Shown here piece after piece: positions 30,185 through 39,478 of a DNA stretch of 64,000 bases. A model generated the notes under the pieces. The model was not told where the DNA came from. It did not search any database and was given only the letters and a program-made list of their open reading frames with translations. A program made the translations under genes and the position numbers. The stretch's first letter is position 1. Every line of letters starts with the position of its first letter. The DNA comes from Willaertia magna (lineage: Eukaryota; Heterolobosea; Eutetramitea; Acrasida; Naegleriidae), in contig CADWAF010001999.1 in NCBI GenBank assembly GCA_902984215.1, positions 62,001-126,000 of the forward strand, given 5' to 3'.

Positions 30185-30979
30185 CTATAGAATAATACAA
30201 CTTTTTTTAGGCTTTTCAGTTGTTGTTGCTTGTACCTTAGCTTTTTGTTGTTCTTTTTGAATTTTCTTATTTAATACATCTTTTACTACTAATAAAAAGG
30301 CATCATCAATATTTGTTTTTGTTTTTGCACTACATTCAACGTATCTCGTTTTCCATTTATTTTCTGCCTCTCTGATATGTTCCATTGTCACTTGTCTATC
30401 CTCAGGTGGTAACTAAAATTATTTTAATAAATTATTTAACGATTTTTTACTTACATCACACTTGTTTCCTACTAATGCAACACATGGATTGTCACAATCT
30501 TTACTTCTACATATTTGTTTATAAAATTCTGTTAACGAATCAAATGATAAACTTCTAGTTATATCAAAAACTAAAAGAAATGCATCTGCTGTTCTCATAT
30601 ATTCGTCACGAAGACCCTATTTATTTGAATTAATAATACTTGAACTACATTATTACTTACTTTATATTCCTAAATAAATACAACAATTAAAATGATCTAA
30701 TAATTTTTAATTCATCACTTACCTCTTGCCCAGCAGTATCTAAAATATCTAGTTGAACCGTATGACCATCTACTGTAATTGTCTTTTGATAAGAGTCTTC
30801 AATTGTCGGATCCCATCTAATAAAAACAATTTTCACATAAACATTTAAAATAAATATTTTTTAAATTTTCAATATACGTACGATTCTACAAATTGATTTT
30901 TTACGTATTGAATTGTTATGCAACTTTTACCCACACCACCAGATCCACAAACAGCTAACTTAAAATTATAGACAGACAT
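30185..30979 (-). CDS. Ras-family small GTPase with 9-nt microexon
   Basis: Five exons on the minus strand: 30979-30882, 30816-30723, 30669-30661, 30616-30455, 30412-30185; introns 65, 53, 44 and 42 nt. The 196-residue product is a canonical Ras/Rap-type GTPase: [11 protein letters not shown]-loop (G14/G15 correspond to Ras G12/G13), effector loop [19 protein letters not shown], and ECSAKT. The C-terminus CIIL is a CAAX box predicted to be geranylgeranylated. The third exon codes only E-Y-K; it is needed to give [18 protein letters not shown], colinear with Ras. It cycles between GDP and GTP at membranes; the DOCK/RasGEF at 6139 is the kind of exchanger such proteins use, though no specific pairing can be read here. 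Confidence 0.95.
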
Positions 30980-31707
30980 GATTAAATTTTTTTTTTGAAA
31001 ATTTGATGTTGATTAGCCTCGCTACAAATTAGAGGTTTAGATGACAAATAACATTATGGAAGACATTAACGTTAACCTTGGCGGGGAAGGCTTTCTGAAA
31101 ATTATCTGAGTGGTTGTTACATTGGCAAGAACAAAGTGGCAAGGTTTGATTTGAACAACAGTAAAGTATTCTTATCTGGAAAATACTTACCTTCCAACTT
31201 TAAGTAATAATAACAATAAAAACTTCAAACACTTAATAATTTTATGATTTATCAACTTCCGAAAAGAGGATTCTTTCTTTATTCGTTCCGAAACAAAGCA
31301 ATCAATTGAAAGGCATTGAGTAATTTTCAAACAAAACATTTATTACTTCTCAAGCCTAGGTACATCCCTTTAGACCTTCTTCTTTGAATTTAATCCAGAA
31401 ATACCTTCTTTCCCTTATCAAAAGTTCGAACATACATCTTTGGTTTTTTTGCGCCTTTGTTGATGACAAGCCTGAACGCCTTGATTATTTACAATTGAGT
31501 TGTCCAATCGTTTAGGGTCTTAAAAATCAACCAAAAAAATATCCCACCATCTGCATAAAAAAAAATAATAAGAAGCATATAAAGGTAAATATCTATTAGT
31601 AAAACAACATCTTCTTAAAGTTCACTTACTCCTGTACATTTCTCAATAAATCCACACTCAAATAATTGTAAATTGATTAACTATTAAACTATATACCCTA
31701 CATTAGA
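30980..31707. other. Long divergent intergenic region
   Basis: 728 bp between the divergent Ras and 14-3-3 genes, the longest gene-free stretch in the window. No ORF, tRNA, or snRNA could be recognised. A TTTTGCGCC motif (near 31448) is GC-rich against the background. It probably holds both promoters and leader sequences. Confidence 0.5.
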
Positions 31708-32526
31708 ATGAGCGTTGAAACTGATTCCAGAGAAGATAATGTCTTTATGGCAAAATTAGCAGAACAAGCAGAAAGATATGATGGTAAGTTAATAAAATCT
31801 AATACTTTGTTACGAAAACAAATTTATATAGAAATGGTTCAAGCTATGAAAAGAGTTGCAGAAATGGATGTTGAATTAACTGTTGAAGAAAGAAACCTTT
31901 TATCTGTTGCATACAAAAATGTTATTGGTGCTAGACGTGCTTCATGGAGAATAATCTCATCTATTGAACAAAAAGAAGAAAGCAAAGGAAATTTACATCA
32001 TGTTGAAAAGATCAAGAAATATAGAGGAAAAGTTGAACAAGAATTAACCGACATTTGTAATGATATTTTAGATATCTTAGATAAACATTTAATTCCATCA
32101 AGCCAAACTGATGAATCTAAAGTTTTCCATTATAAGATGAAGGGAGATTATCATAGATACTTAGCAGAATTCACTACAGGTGAACAAAGAAAGGAAGCTG
32201 CTAACAACTCATTAGAAGCATACAACACAGCAACAAAGGTAGCAAAGGAACTCCCAACAACCCACCCAATTCGTTTAGGTTTAGCTCTTAATTTTTCAGT
32301 TTTCTACTATGAAATTTTGAACTCACCTCAAAGTGCTTGTCAATTAGCAAAGAAAGCTTTCGATGATGCTATCGCTGAATTAGATAGTCTTACCGAAGAA
32401 TCATACAAAGATTCTACTTTAATTCTTCAATTATTAAGAGATAACTTAACTTTATGGACATCAGATATGCAAGAAGAAAAGAATGACGGAACAAAAGTAG
32501 AAGATGCAGAAGAAGAAGATCAATAA
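31708..32526 (+). CDS. 14-3-3 protein
   Basis: Exons 31708-31783 and 31832-32526 give 256 residues, the family length. The 48-nt intron (GTAAGT...TATAG) is a multiple of three and has no in-frame stop, so an unspliced reading simply inserts 16 residues (GKLIKS...) in the middle of the conserved YDEMVQAMK. 14-3-3 dimers bind phosphoserine/threonine motifs. Present: [42 protein letters not shown] (phosphate-binding Lys and Arg), [17 protein letters not shown] (Arg/Tyr of the pocket), [18 protein letters not shown], and [22 protein letters not shown]. Short acidic C-terminal tail as usual. Expected cytosolic and abundant. Confidence 0.97.
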   Translation: MSVETDSREDNVFMAKLAEQAERYDGKLIKSNTLLRKQIYIEMVQAMKRVAEMDVELTVEERNLLSVAYKNVIGARRASWRIISSIEQKEESKGNLHHVEKIKKYRGKVEQELTDICNDILDILDKHLIPSSQTDESKVFHYKMKGDYHRYLAEFTTGEQRKEAANNSLEAYNTATKVAKELPTTHPIRLGLALNFSVFYYEILNSPQSACQLAKKAFDDAIAELDSLTEESYKDSTLILQLLRDNLTLWTSDMQEEKNDGTKVEDAEEEDQ

Positions 32527-32610
32527 ATGTAATATATCTTCAAGTGATTTATATGCTTCAGATCATAACCGTATTATGAATCTTTCAATAAACCACTTAA
32601 AAAAATTAAA

Positions 32611-34074
32611 TTATTTATTTGTCTTTCTATTTGCCAAATTAGCGAAAGGTGAGGAATTTGTACCGGTGGTATTATCATTGTTTGTTGTTCTATTCGCTTG
32701 AACATTGCTGCCTTGGTTGCTTGTATTCATATTTGTTGTTGGTGGTGCATCATAAGGGTTGTTACTATAAGGATTGTAAAGATCCATTTGTGGATACATA
32801 TTGTTATTATTGCCTCCAATCCTAGCAAATTCAGAAGCCATTGAGTCTTGATAAGGATTTGAATTGTCAATAAAATCGTATTGATTGTTGTTATTTGTGT
32901 TTACTGGTGAATTAAATCCCAACAATAATTCGTCCAAAGAAATTTCCTTATTTGTATTTACATTATTATTATTTTGTAAATTATTTGTTTGTCTATTTGT
33001 ATTCATTACATTTGGATTGCTATTATTATTGGAATATGTTGTTTGAGGAGGAATATTATACATTGGTTGAGTAGTAGTAGTGGTAGTTGGAGCAAGAAAA
33101 TCATCTAAAGATAATAAATTATTATTGGTTGTTACCCCTCCAGTCTTTGTATTTCTATTAGCTAAACTTCCAAACATATCATTATGTGGTGATTGACTCT
33201 CTAATGGTGGTGCAGAAATTAAATCATTTGGAATAATTGGTTTTGTACCTAATAAATTATTTGGTAATTCTTTCTTTCCACTTTTCATAAATTTAGAAAA
33301 ACATTCTAAAATATCATTTAATTGATCATGAATATCAATTAATTTTAATAAAACAGTTTCTTCAGGAACTAATTCAATTAATCCAATAATTCTATTTTTC
33401 ATTTCTTTACAATTAACTTCTACTTGAATTGCAGTATCATCTTCTTTTAATTCTTTTGGTGAATTAGCAGCTTCAACTAATTGCATTAATAATGACATGT
33501 TCTCTCTAACAATTTTAAGATCAGATTCTAATTTTTGTTTATAAGGTGAAAGCCTTACTGCATTATTATTATTGCTCATTACATTATTACCGCTTGTAGT
33601 AGTATTGTTGGTAGTTGTATTTAATGATGAACCACTACCAATTGGTCCATTATAGCCTTGTTGTTGTTGTTGAAAGTAAGGATTAGATGAACCTTGTGGT
33701 ACAAATGGAGGTGGAGTATTATGGGTTATATTTAATTTATTTTCTTTAATTAAATCTAAACTTTTTTGTTTAATATTTTCATCCCCAGATTTTGTTAATT
33801 TTTGAATTAAATTTAAAAATTCAGGATTACAAATACGTTGTTTAACATAATCATTTGTATTTTTTAAAATTGCATCTAATAAAGTAATGGAATATAATTT
33901 AGTGATTGAATTATCATCTTTTAATCTATTGGAAAGTGTTTTTATTACATTATCTGTATAATCATCGGGATTTTGACATAAAATATCTGTTATTTGTAGA
34001 ATTGCTTCCCAATCTTCACTAACATTATTCGGATCAGTTGCCCTGACAACAAGACCATAAATATCTACACTCAT
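32611..34074 (-). CDS. VHS/GAT domain protein, TOM1-like (ESCRT-0 type sorting adaptor)
   Basis: 487 residues, no intron. Residues ~5-110 form a VHS domain (RATDPNNVSEDWEAILQITD, SITLLDAILKN), which binds membranes or cargo signals. A Pro/Gln/Asn linker precedes a helical GAT-like domain at ~170-270 (KLESDLKIVRENMSLLMQLV, LIDIHDQLNDILECF), which binds ubiquitin and GTPases in animals. The Asn-rich tail holds acidic-dileucine/clathrin-box-like motifs (LLSLDDFL, SLDELLLG) and several NPY/NPF-like tripeptides. This is the layout of TOM1/TOM1L proteins, considered the ancestral ESCRT-0 in protists without Hrs/STAM. It would sort ubiquitinated cargo at endosomes. The stop codon is convergent with 14-3-3, 85 bp away. 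Confidence 0.87.
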   Translation of the reverse strand: MSVDIYGLVVRATDPNNVSEDWEAILQITDILCQNPDDYTDNVIKTLSNRLKDDNSITKLYSITLLDAILKNTNDYVKQRICNPEFLNLIQKLTKSGDENIKQKSLDLIKENKLNITHNTPPPFVPQGSSNPYFQQQQQGYNGPIGSGSSLNTTTNNTTTSGNNVMSNNNNAVRLSPYKQKLESDLKIVRENMSLLMQLVEAANSPKELKEDDTAIQVEVNCKEMKNRIIGLIELVPEETVLLKLIDIHDQLNDILECFSKFMKSGKKELPNNLLGTKPIIPNDLISAPPLESQSPHNDMFGSLANRNTKTGGVTTNNNLLSLDDFLAPTTTTTTQPMYNIPPQTTYSNNNSNPNVMNTNRQTNNLQNNNNVNTNKEISLDELLLGFNSPVNTNNNNQYDFIDNSNPYQDSMASEFARIGGNNNNMYPQMDLYNPYSNNPYDAPPTTNMNTSNQGSNVQANRTTNNDNTTGTNSSPFANLANRKTNK

Positions 34075-34443
34075 TATTATTTTAAAATGATCTTTATTTT
34101 TTTTTTAAATTATTTTTTGATTAAGACACTTTTTAGAAGGAATTAAAAAAGCTTAAATACAACAGTATGCTGTCCACTGTTCCTGCTGAGCGATTTGAAT
34201 TTTAATGGCGTTCAAAAGGACTAACTTGTTTTGAAGTGTATTGTAAAGGGAATACAATAATAGGAATCAGTACACAACAGATTAAACAAATAGTAAAATA
34301 TTATTAAGGTAAATTTAAAACTAACTCAACTGTGCCTTTTGGACAAGCAAAAATTCTAATTGGCTCTCAGGAGTTAGTAAACCATTTAACTTTGTTTTTC
34401 CGTCACACAACAATAGGCAGTTCTATTTCACAACAATTTAAAA
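34075..34443. other. Divergent intergenic region
   Basis: 369 bp between the starts of the TOM1-like and ferroportin genes. No ORF or RNA gene seen. No iron-responsive-element hairpin (CAGUGN loop) is evident before the ferroportin start. Confidence 0.45.
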
Positions 34444-36541
34444 ATGAGTAAAGACGAAGAAGCAACCTTTTCGGAAGTTCAAATTAACGGTGAACAAGAA
34501 GATAATAAATTATCAACACAATTAGAAGAAATGATGGAAGAACAAACAAAATTAAATCAATCAAATTCTTTTTTTGGTAGAATTAAGTCATATTTTATTG
34601 AAGGTAATGTTTTACTTTAATTATTTTCAATTTTTTTTTAACATAAATTATTAGAATTTGGAAGTAAATCTTTATCATTGTTTTATTTAAGTCATTTACT
34701 ATCTTCTTGGGTAAGTTTTATCTTTTACTATTTTATTAGAAATGTGACATTTGTCTTTAGGGAGATAGGTAAGTTATTATTATTAATGAAATAGTTACAA
34801 AATTTATAAAATTTAATATTGTAAAATATTGTTAAAATAATTTACAAAATAGAATGTGGGCTTTTGCACTACCAATAATATTTGCAGACATGTACCCTTC
34901 TACATTATTACCAATGGCTTTGTTTGGATTTATTCATAGATTATTTTGTATAATTTTAGGTCCACAAATGGGTCACATTGTTGACACTAAGCCAAGATTG
35001 AAAGGTAAGCTTATTATTTAATAATTATTTGTAAAACTGGTCAACTACTTAAACATATCAAAAAAAGTAATGACAATTTCATTAATTATACAAAACGTTG
35101 CAGTTGCCATTACAACTGTCATTTTATTCTTTTTAGCATATTCCACTACTAATGAACAAAAACAAAACAATAATCAACAACAACAAGAAACAACACAAGA
35201 ATTATTTGTATGGCCATTTAAATCTGCATTATCAATTATATTATTCTTTAGTAGTGCTTTATTTGGAGCAATTAGTGAACTTTCTTCAATGGTTTCATCT
35301 ATTGCTAGAAATAAAGATTGGTGTATTGTTATTGCAAAGAATGAAAAAAGACAATTAGCTGGTGTTAATGCAATGATGAGAAGATTAGATATGATTTCTT
35401 TAATTTTATCTCCAGTTATTTATGGTACTGTTGTAACAACTACAAGTGTAAGTTGACTGTGGTATTATTTTTTTTAATAATTTTTTAAATTAAATAGTAC
35501 CAAATTGGAATGTTTGTTGTGACTGCATGGAATGTAGTTTCAGTAGTTCCAGAGTTTTTAATTATTTTATCTGTTTATAATGTTACACCATTGTTAAAAG
35601 TACCAAAACAACAACAACAAAAAGAAGAACAAAAAGAAGAAGAAAAAGAAGAAAAAGAAACTCCAACATTAGAAGAAAAAGAGATTGAGTTGACTGATAA
35701 AGAAGGTCAAGTAGAAAAAGAAGAAGAAAAACTTGAAATAACAGAACAATCAATGGAAAATAAAGAACAAGTTGAAACAACAAAACAAAGTCAACCAAAT
35801 TTAAAACATAAAAATATATTTATTGTTCTTTACAATGGCTGGAAATTATATTTAAAACAAAGAGTTTTATTATCAAGTATAGCTTTCGTATTATTATATA
35901 TTACAGTATTACATCATGGTGGTTTATTACTTAGTTATTTAAAAAGTTATAAAGTTGAATCTTGGGTTTTAGGTTTATTTCAAGCACTTTCTGCGATTTC
36001 AGGTTTTTCTTCAACATTTTTAGCACCTTATTTGATAAGTAAATTTAAAGTATTTATTGGTGGTTTAATTGGGATTTATTTACAATTTACTTGTTTATTT
36101 ATTGGTGTTATATTTTTTATATTATTCCATTTTTGGAATGAAAATTTCTTTTTTGCAATTTATATTTTTCTTGGAAGTATTGTTTTAAGTAGATTAGGTT
36201 TATATACTTTTGATGTAAGTATTTTTATATTACAATAACTTGTATTTCTTTTACAAATAACTTTACAATAGTTAGCTGAAATTCAAATAATGCAAGAATG
36301 TATAGATCCAAATGAATCTGGAATTGTTAATGCAACTGAATCTTCACTTACTAAGGTAGCAGATTTAATTGTATTTGGTTCTGCCTTAATATTATCTACA
36401 CCACCACAATTTATTGGATTGGCAATTGGTAGTTTAGCTTGTGTTGGTCTTGCTGCTTTACTTTATACTATTTGGTTTATAAGAAACAAGAAATTTATGA
36501 ATAAAATGTTGGAAAAACAAAAGGAAGAACAATTACAATAA
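34444..36541 (+). CDS. SLC40A1: Ferroportin-like iron exporter (SLC40 family) with 8-nt microexon
   Basis: Seven exons: 34444-34603, 34655-34710, 34761-34768, 34853-35004, 35068-35447, 35498-36214, 36272-36541; 580 residues, near the 571 of human ferroportin. Ferroportin exports Fe(II). Hallmarks: YLSHLLSSWGDRMWAFALPI (the first helices, including the metal-site Asp), DTKPRLK before the next helix, IIQNVAVAITTVILF, AWNVVSVVPEFLIILSVY, LSRLGLYTFDLAEIQIMQE and the NATESSLTKVADLIVFGSALI region. The third exon is GGAGATAG, coding only the G-D-R core of WGDRMW. A Lys/Glu/Gln-rich loop (~285-335) lies between helices 6 and 7, the expected large cytosolic loop. It has about a dozen membrane helices. 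Plasma membrane or endolysosomal location cannot be told from sequence. Confidence 0.92.
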
Positions 36542-36915
36542 AATTATACAATCATGAGTAGATAGATTATAAAACTTTGAACTCAACTGAGTTGGAACAT
36601 TGTAATGAATTTTAAAAATATAATTAGCACACCTTAAAAGAACAAATAATATTGAGTCTGACCCTTCCATCATATTATTAGCTCTTCATTGTTAGGCATA
36701 AACTAAATTTTAAAAACATTGCCCCAATTCATTCAACTTCTAAAACTCTTCTAATAGATCTTTTAGTTAAACATCAAAAAGAAATTCACCATTTTTAAAA
36801 ATAATTGGAAAATAATAAATAACAGTTTAAAAAAAACCGGTCAACGTAAATTTCATAAATAACAATAACCACAACTTACCTTAAATCGAGAAAGGCTTTC
36901 AATAAAGAAAGAAAA
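36542..36915. other. Intergenic region
   Basis: 374 bp between two + strand genes; AT-rich, no ORF, RNA gene or repeat recognised. Confidence 0.45.
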
Positions 36916-38574
36916 ATGGGGAATGAACTTGAAAAACCATCAAGACAATTAACTTCATCTTCTTCAACATTATCAACAAGAAAGAAGAAACAACAACAAA
37001 AAGTTCAAGTAGTTTCCTTTACCGCAACTAATGATGAAGATGATTTTGTAGTTATCGATCCCGTAGTAAATAATTCATCTTCATTAGTAAATAAACAACA
37101 ACGATCATCTTCCTTTACTTTCTATCCATCGCGTAAAATCGGAACGACTACAACATCAAACGTAACAACAACAAACAATAATAACTTTAATAATGGAGAA
37201 TCTTCAAAATCTTTTCTTTCAACCTTTTCTGGATCAATCACTACTCATAATAATTCTTTAATTAATAATTTAAATAATTTACCAGAGTTAATTGAAGTAA
37301 ATGAAGATGATGATGAAGATTATAATAAAGCAATATTTAGTTCATTTTCATCTGGAACACAATTAAGAGATTATTTATTTTCTTTAAATAAAAAGAAATG
37401 TTTATTATGTAATTGTGAAGGTGAAATATTAATTAAAATTTTTAAATATTTATTATTTTATAATAATTTAAATAATTTTAATGAAAATAATAATATTTTA
37501 AAAATGGTTTATAATTTAAATTTAATTTGTCAATATTGGAATATTATGGTTTGGGATCATTCTGTTTATTCTGATAAAATTTGGAAATTTATTTTTAAAC
37601 AAATTATTTCAAAAAATCATATTTTTTATACTTTTGTAAATTTTAAATCTTTAAATTCTTCTAATTTAAATAATGGTGGTTTAAATTTATTAAATTTACA
37701 AAATTTAAATTTACAAAATTATTCATTTATTGAAAATGCAATTGGAAAGACAAAAATTTTAAAATTATTAAATACAATAAATCAAAGATATTCAACTTAT
37801 AAAAAGAAATGTAAATTATATTGTAAATATAATTGGAAAACAATAACTGATTGTTGTAAACCCATTGTAAATAATAATTTAACAGATTCCTTTTTAGAAG
37901 CATGTTTAATTAAAACAGTTTTAATTGGTTCACAAAAAGTTGGTAAAACATGTTTAAGTACAAGATTCTTTAGACCTTCCTATTTTAGTAATGGATTTTG
38001 TACAAATATAAATAATACATGTTGTTCTACAGTTTCATTTGATTTTAATAGTGAATATTTAAAAGTAAATTATAATAGATATAATTTAAAGAATAATTTA
38101 AATCAAAATTATACGATTAGATTACAAGTATGGGATTCAGGTGATTTAAGAAATGAATCTGAAGAGATTTGTAGTAGTGTTTTAAAAGATGTTGATGTTT
38201 GTTTATTTTGTTTTGCTATGGATGATTTAAATAGTTTTTTAGATTTACAAAATATTCATTTACCTTTAATTAAAGATATTATTTATTATAAAAATAATCA
38301 ATCATTTGAAGAAATACCAAAATTATTAATTGGATTGAAAAGTGATTTATATAATGATAAAATTATTAAAAAGAATGATATTTTATCTTTTGCTTTAAAT
38401 AATGATATGCCTTTTATTGAAGTTAGTTCAAAAAGAGATGATAATTGTTTATTACCTTTTTATTTTAGTGCTTTTTGTGTTGAATCTAATGGTTATTTAG
38501 CTTATCATGAGAAGGAAGATGAAATTGATAATGCAATATTAAGTTTATTATTGAACTGTTCTAAATTGAAGTGA
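36916..38574 (+). CDS. F-box / Ras-like GTPase fusion protein
   Basis: 552 residues. It begins MGNELEKPS, a plausible N-myristoylation site, followed by ~150 Ser/Asn-rich residues. Residues ~165-225 look like an F-box (EGEILIKIFKYLLF...LNLICQYWNIMVWD), the Skp1-binding motif of SCF ubiquitin ligases. From ~332 comes a small-GTPase domain: P-loop IGSQKVGKTCL, switch II WDSGD, a G4 motif GLKSD (Lys and Asp kept, Asn/Thr missing) and EVSSKR as G5. There is an insertion before switch II. Together this suggests a GTP-regulated substrate receptor or scaffold, an inference from architecture. No CAAX box at the C-terminus. Its last 70 bp overlap an antisense ORF. Confidence 0.75.
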   Translation: MGNELEKPSRQLTSSSSTLSTRKKKQQQKVQVVSFTATNDEDDFVVIDPVVNNSSSLVNKQQRSSSFTFYPSRKIGTTTTSNVTTTNNNNFNNGESSKSFLSTFSGSITTHNNSLINNLNNLPELIEVNEDDDEDYNKAIFSSFSSGTQLRDYLFSLNKKKCLLCNCEGEILIKIFKYLLFYNNLNNFNENNNILKMVYNLNLICQYWNIMVWDHSVYSDKIWKFIFKQIISKNHIFYTFVNFKSLNSSNLNNGGLNLLNLQNLNLQNYSFIENAIGKTKILKLLNTINQRYSTYKKKCKLYCKYNWKTITDCCKPIVNNNLTDSFLEACLIKTVLIGSQKVGKTCLSTRFFRPSYFSNGFCTNINNTCCSTVSFDFNSEYLKVNYNRYNLKNNLNQNYTIRLQVWDSGDLRNESEEICSSVLKDVDVCLFCFAMDDLNSFLDLQNIHLPLIKDIIYYKNNQSFEEIPKLLIGLKSDLYNDKIIKKNDILSFALNNDMPFIEVSSKRDDNCLLPFYFSAFCVESNGYLAYHEKEDEIDNAILSLLLNCSKLK

Positions 38575-38792
38575 GTGTGCTGATACTTACTAGTAAGTGG
38601 GGTTGGTGGTTCATAAAATTTATAAAATTTACTATATTGAAATGTTACTTGCTTTGTTGGGCCACATTTTAATTGACTTTTTGAAGGACTTTTAATTGAA
38701 TCATTACGATTGGATTTGTTAGGGAGTTTAGTGGACTGCCAATTACGGGTCAAAGTGCACTTTGTTGAACGAGATTCTTGATTGTTGTTCAT
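38505..38792 (-). CDS. Small basic protein with RVxF-like motif, uncertain
   Basis: 95-residue ORF, ATG at 38792, overlapping the 3' end of the F-box/GTPase gene by 70 bp. It is Asn/Lys/Ser-rich with a conserved-looking core TKQVTFQYSKFYKFYEPPTP. KQVTF fits the PP1-docking pattern [RK]x[VI]x[FW], so a phosphatase-1 regulator is possible but unproven. The part within the overlap (after about residue 72) may not be translated: a GTAAGTATC donor-like sequence lies right after TPLTS. Divergent from the next gene by 53 bp. Confidence 0.35.
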   Translation of the reverse strand: MNNNQESRSTKCTLTRNWQSTKLPNKSNRNDSIKSPSKSQLKCGPTKQVTFQYSKFYKFYEPPTPLTSKYQHTHFNLEQFNNKLNIALSISSSFS

Positions 38793-38845
38793 TAAGGGTT
38801 TTGATAATGTATATTGATTTTATAGATCACAAAAAAAAGAATAGA

Positions 38846-39391
38846 ATGGGTGGAGGACAATCAATAACAACAAGAGTTAATTATAATTTATATACCTCAA
38901 CAATCAACGTAAATACTGAGGCGAATTTGCAAGAAACTTCTTCTTTCACAATTATAAACAAACCAGCAACAATACAGATATCCACCACTAGTAGAAACAA
39001 TGTTATTCCTGCCAGAAAAGAAATAATCAATAATCCCCCAAGAAAAACGCTTTATATCGACCCCACCTTCTCCAGTTCATTGCCTCAATTAAAACCAACA
39101 AGAAAATCTACGCACAGCAGTAAAACGTCGCGTTTTTCTATGTCCAAAGATGAATTTTTAGAAATTATTAAAAGCACAGAAACCTTAACCTTTTTAGATG
39201 AACCACAAAAACAAACGAAGAGAGCAAAACCAACATTGCCTGTCATTTCAAACATACCCACAATATCAATAACGCCAGCAACTCCAAGAGGCAACAACTT
39301 TGGCAATGATTGTTGTATGCCAATACTGGAAACGAAAAAACAAAGAATAAGGTTGAAGATTGAAAAACAAAAAACACAAAAACAAAATTAG
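38846..39391 (+). CDS. Putatively myristoylated basic protein, unknown
   Basis: 181 residues from the ATG at 38846, chosen because it gives MGGGQS, a good N-myristoylation signal, and follows an A-rich leader; an ATG at 38807 would hide that glycine. The protein is Ser/Thr/Pro/Lys-rich and mostly disordered, with possible order around MSKDEFLEIIKSTETLTFLD and a basic C-terminus (KKQRIRLKIEKQKTQKQN). It may be a membrane-anchored regulatory or scaffold protein. No family recognised. Confidence 0.5.
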   Translation: MGGGQSITTRVNYNLYTSTINVNTEANLQETSSFTIINKPATIQISTTSRNNVIPARKEIINNPPRKTLYIDPTFSSSLPQLKPTRKSTHSSKTSRFSMSKDEFLEIIKSTETLTFLDEPQKQTKRAKPTLPVISNIPTISITPATPRGNNFGNDCCMPILETKKQRIRLKIEKQKTQKQN

Positions 39392-39478
39392 TAATTTCCA
39401 AATATGAGAAATCAAAACCTGTATATACAGTGTAAATAAAATAATTAACTAATATTATTAACCAGTTCTTTAGTATTA

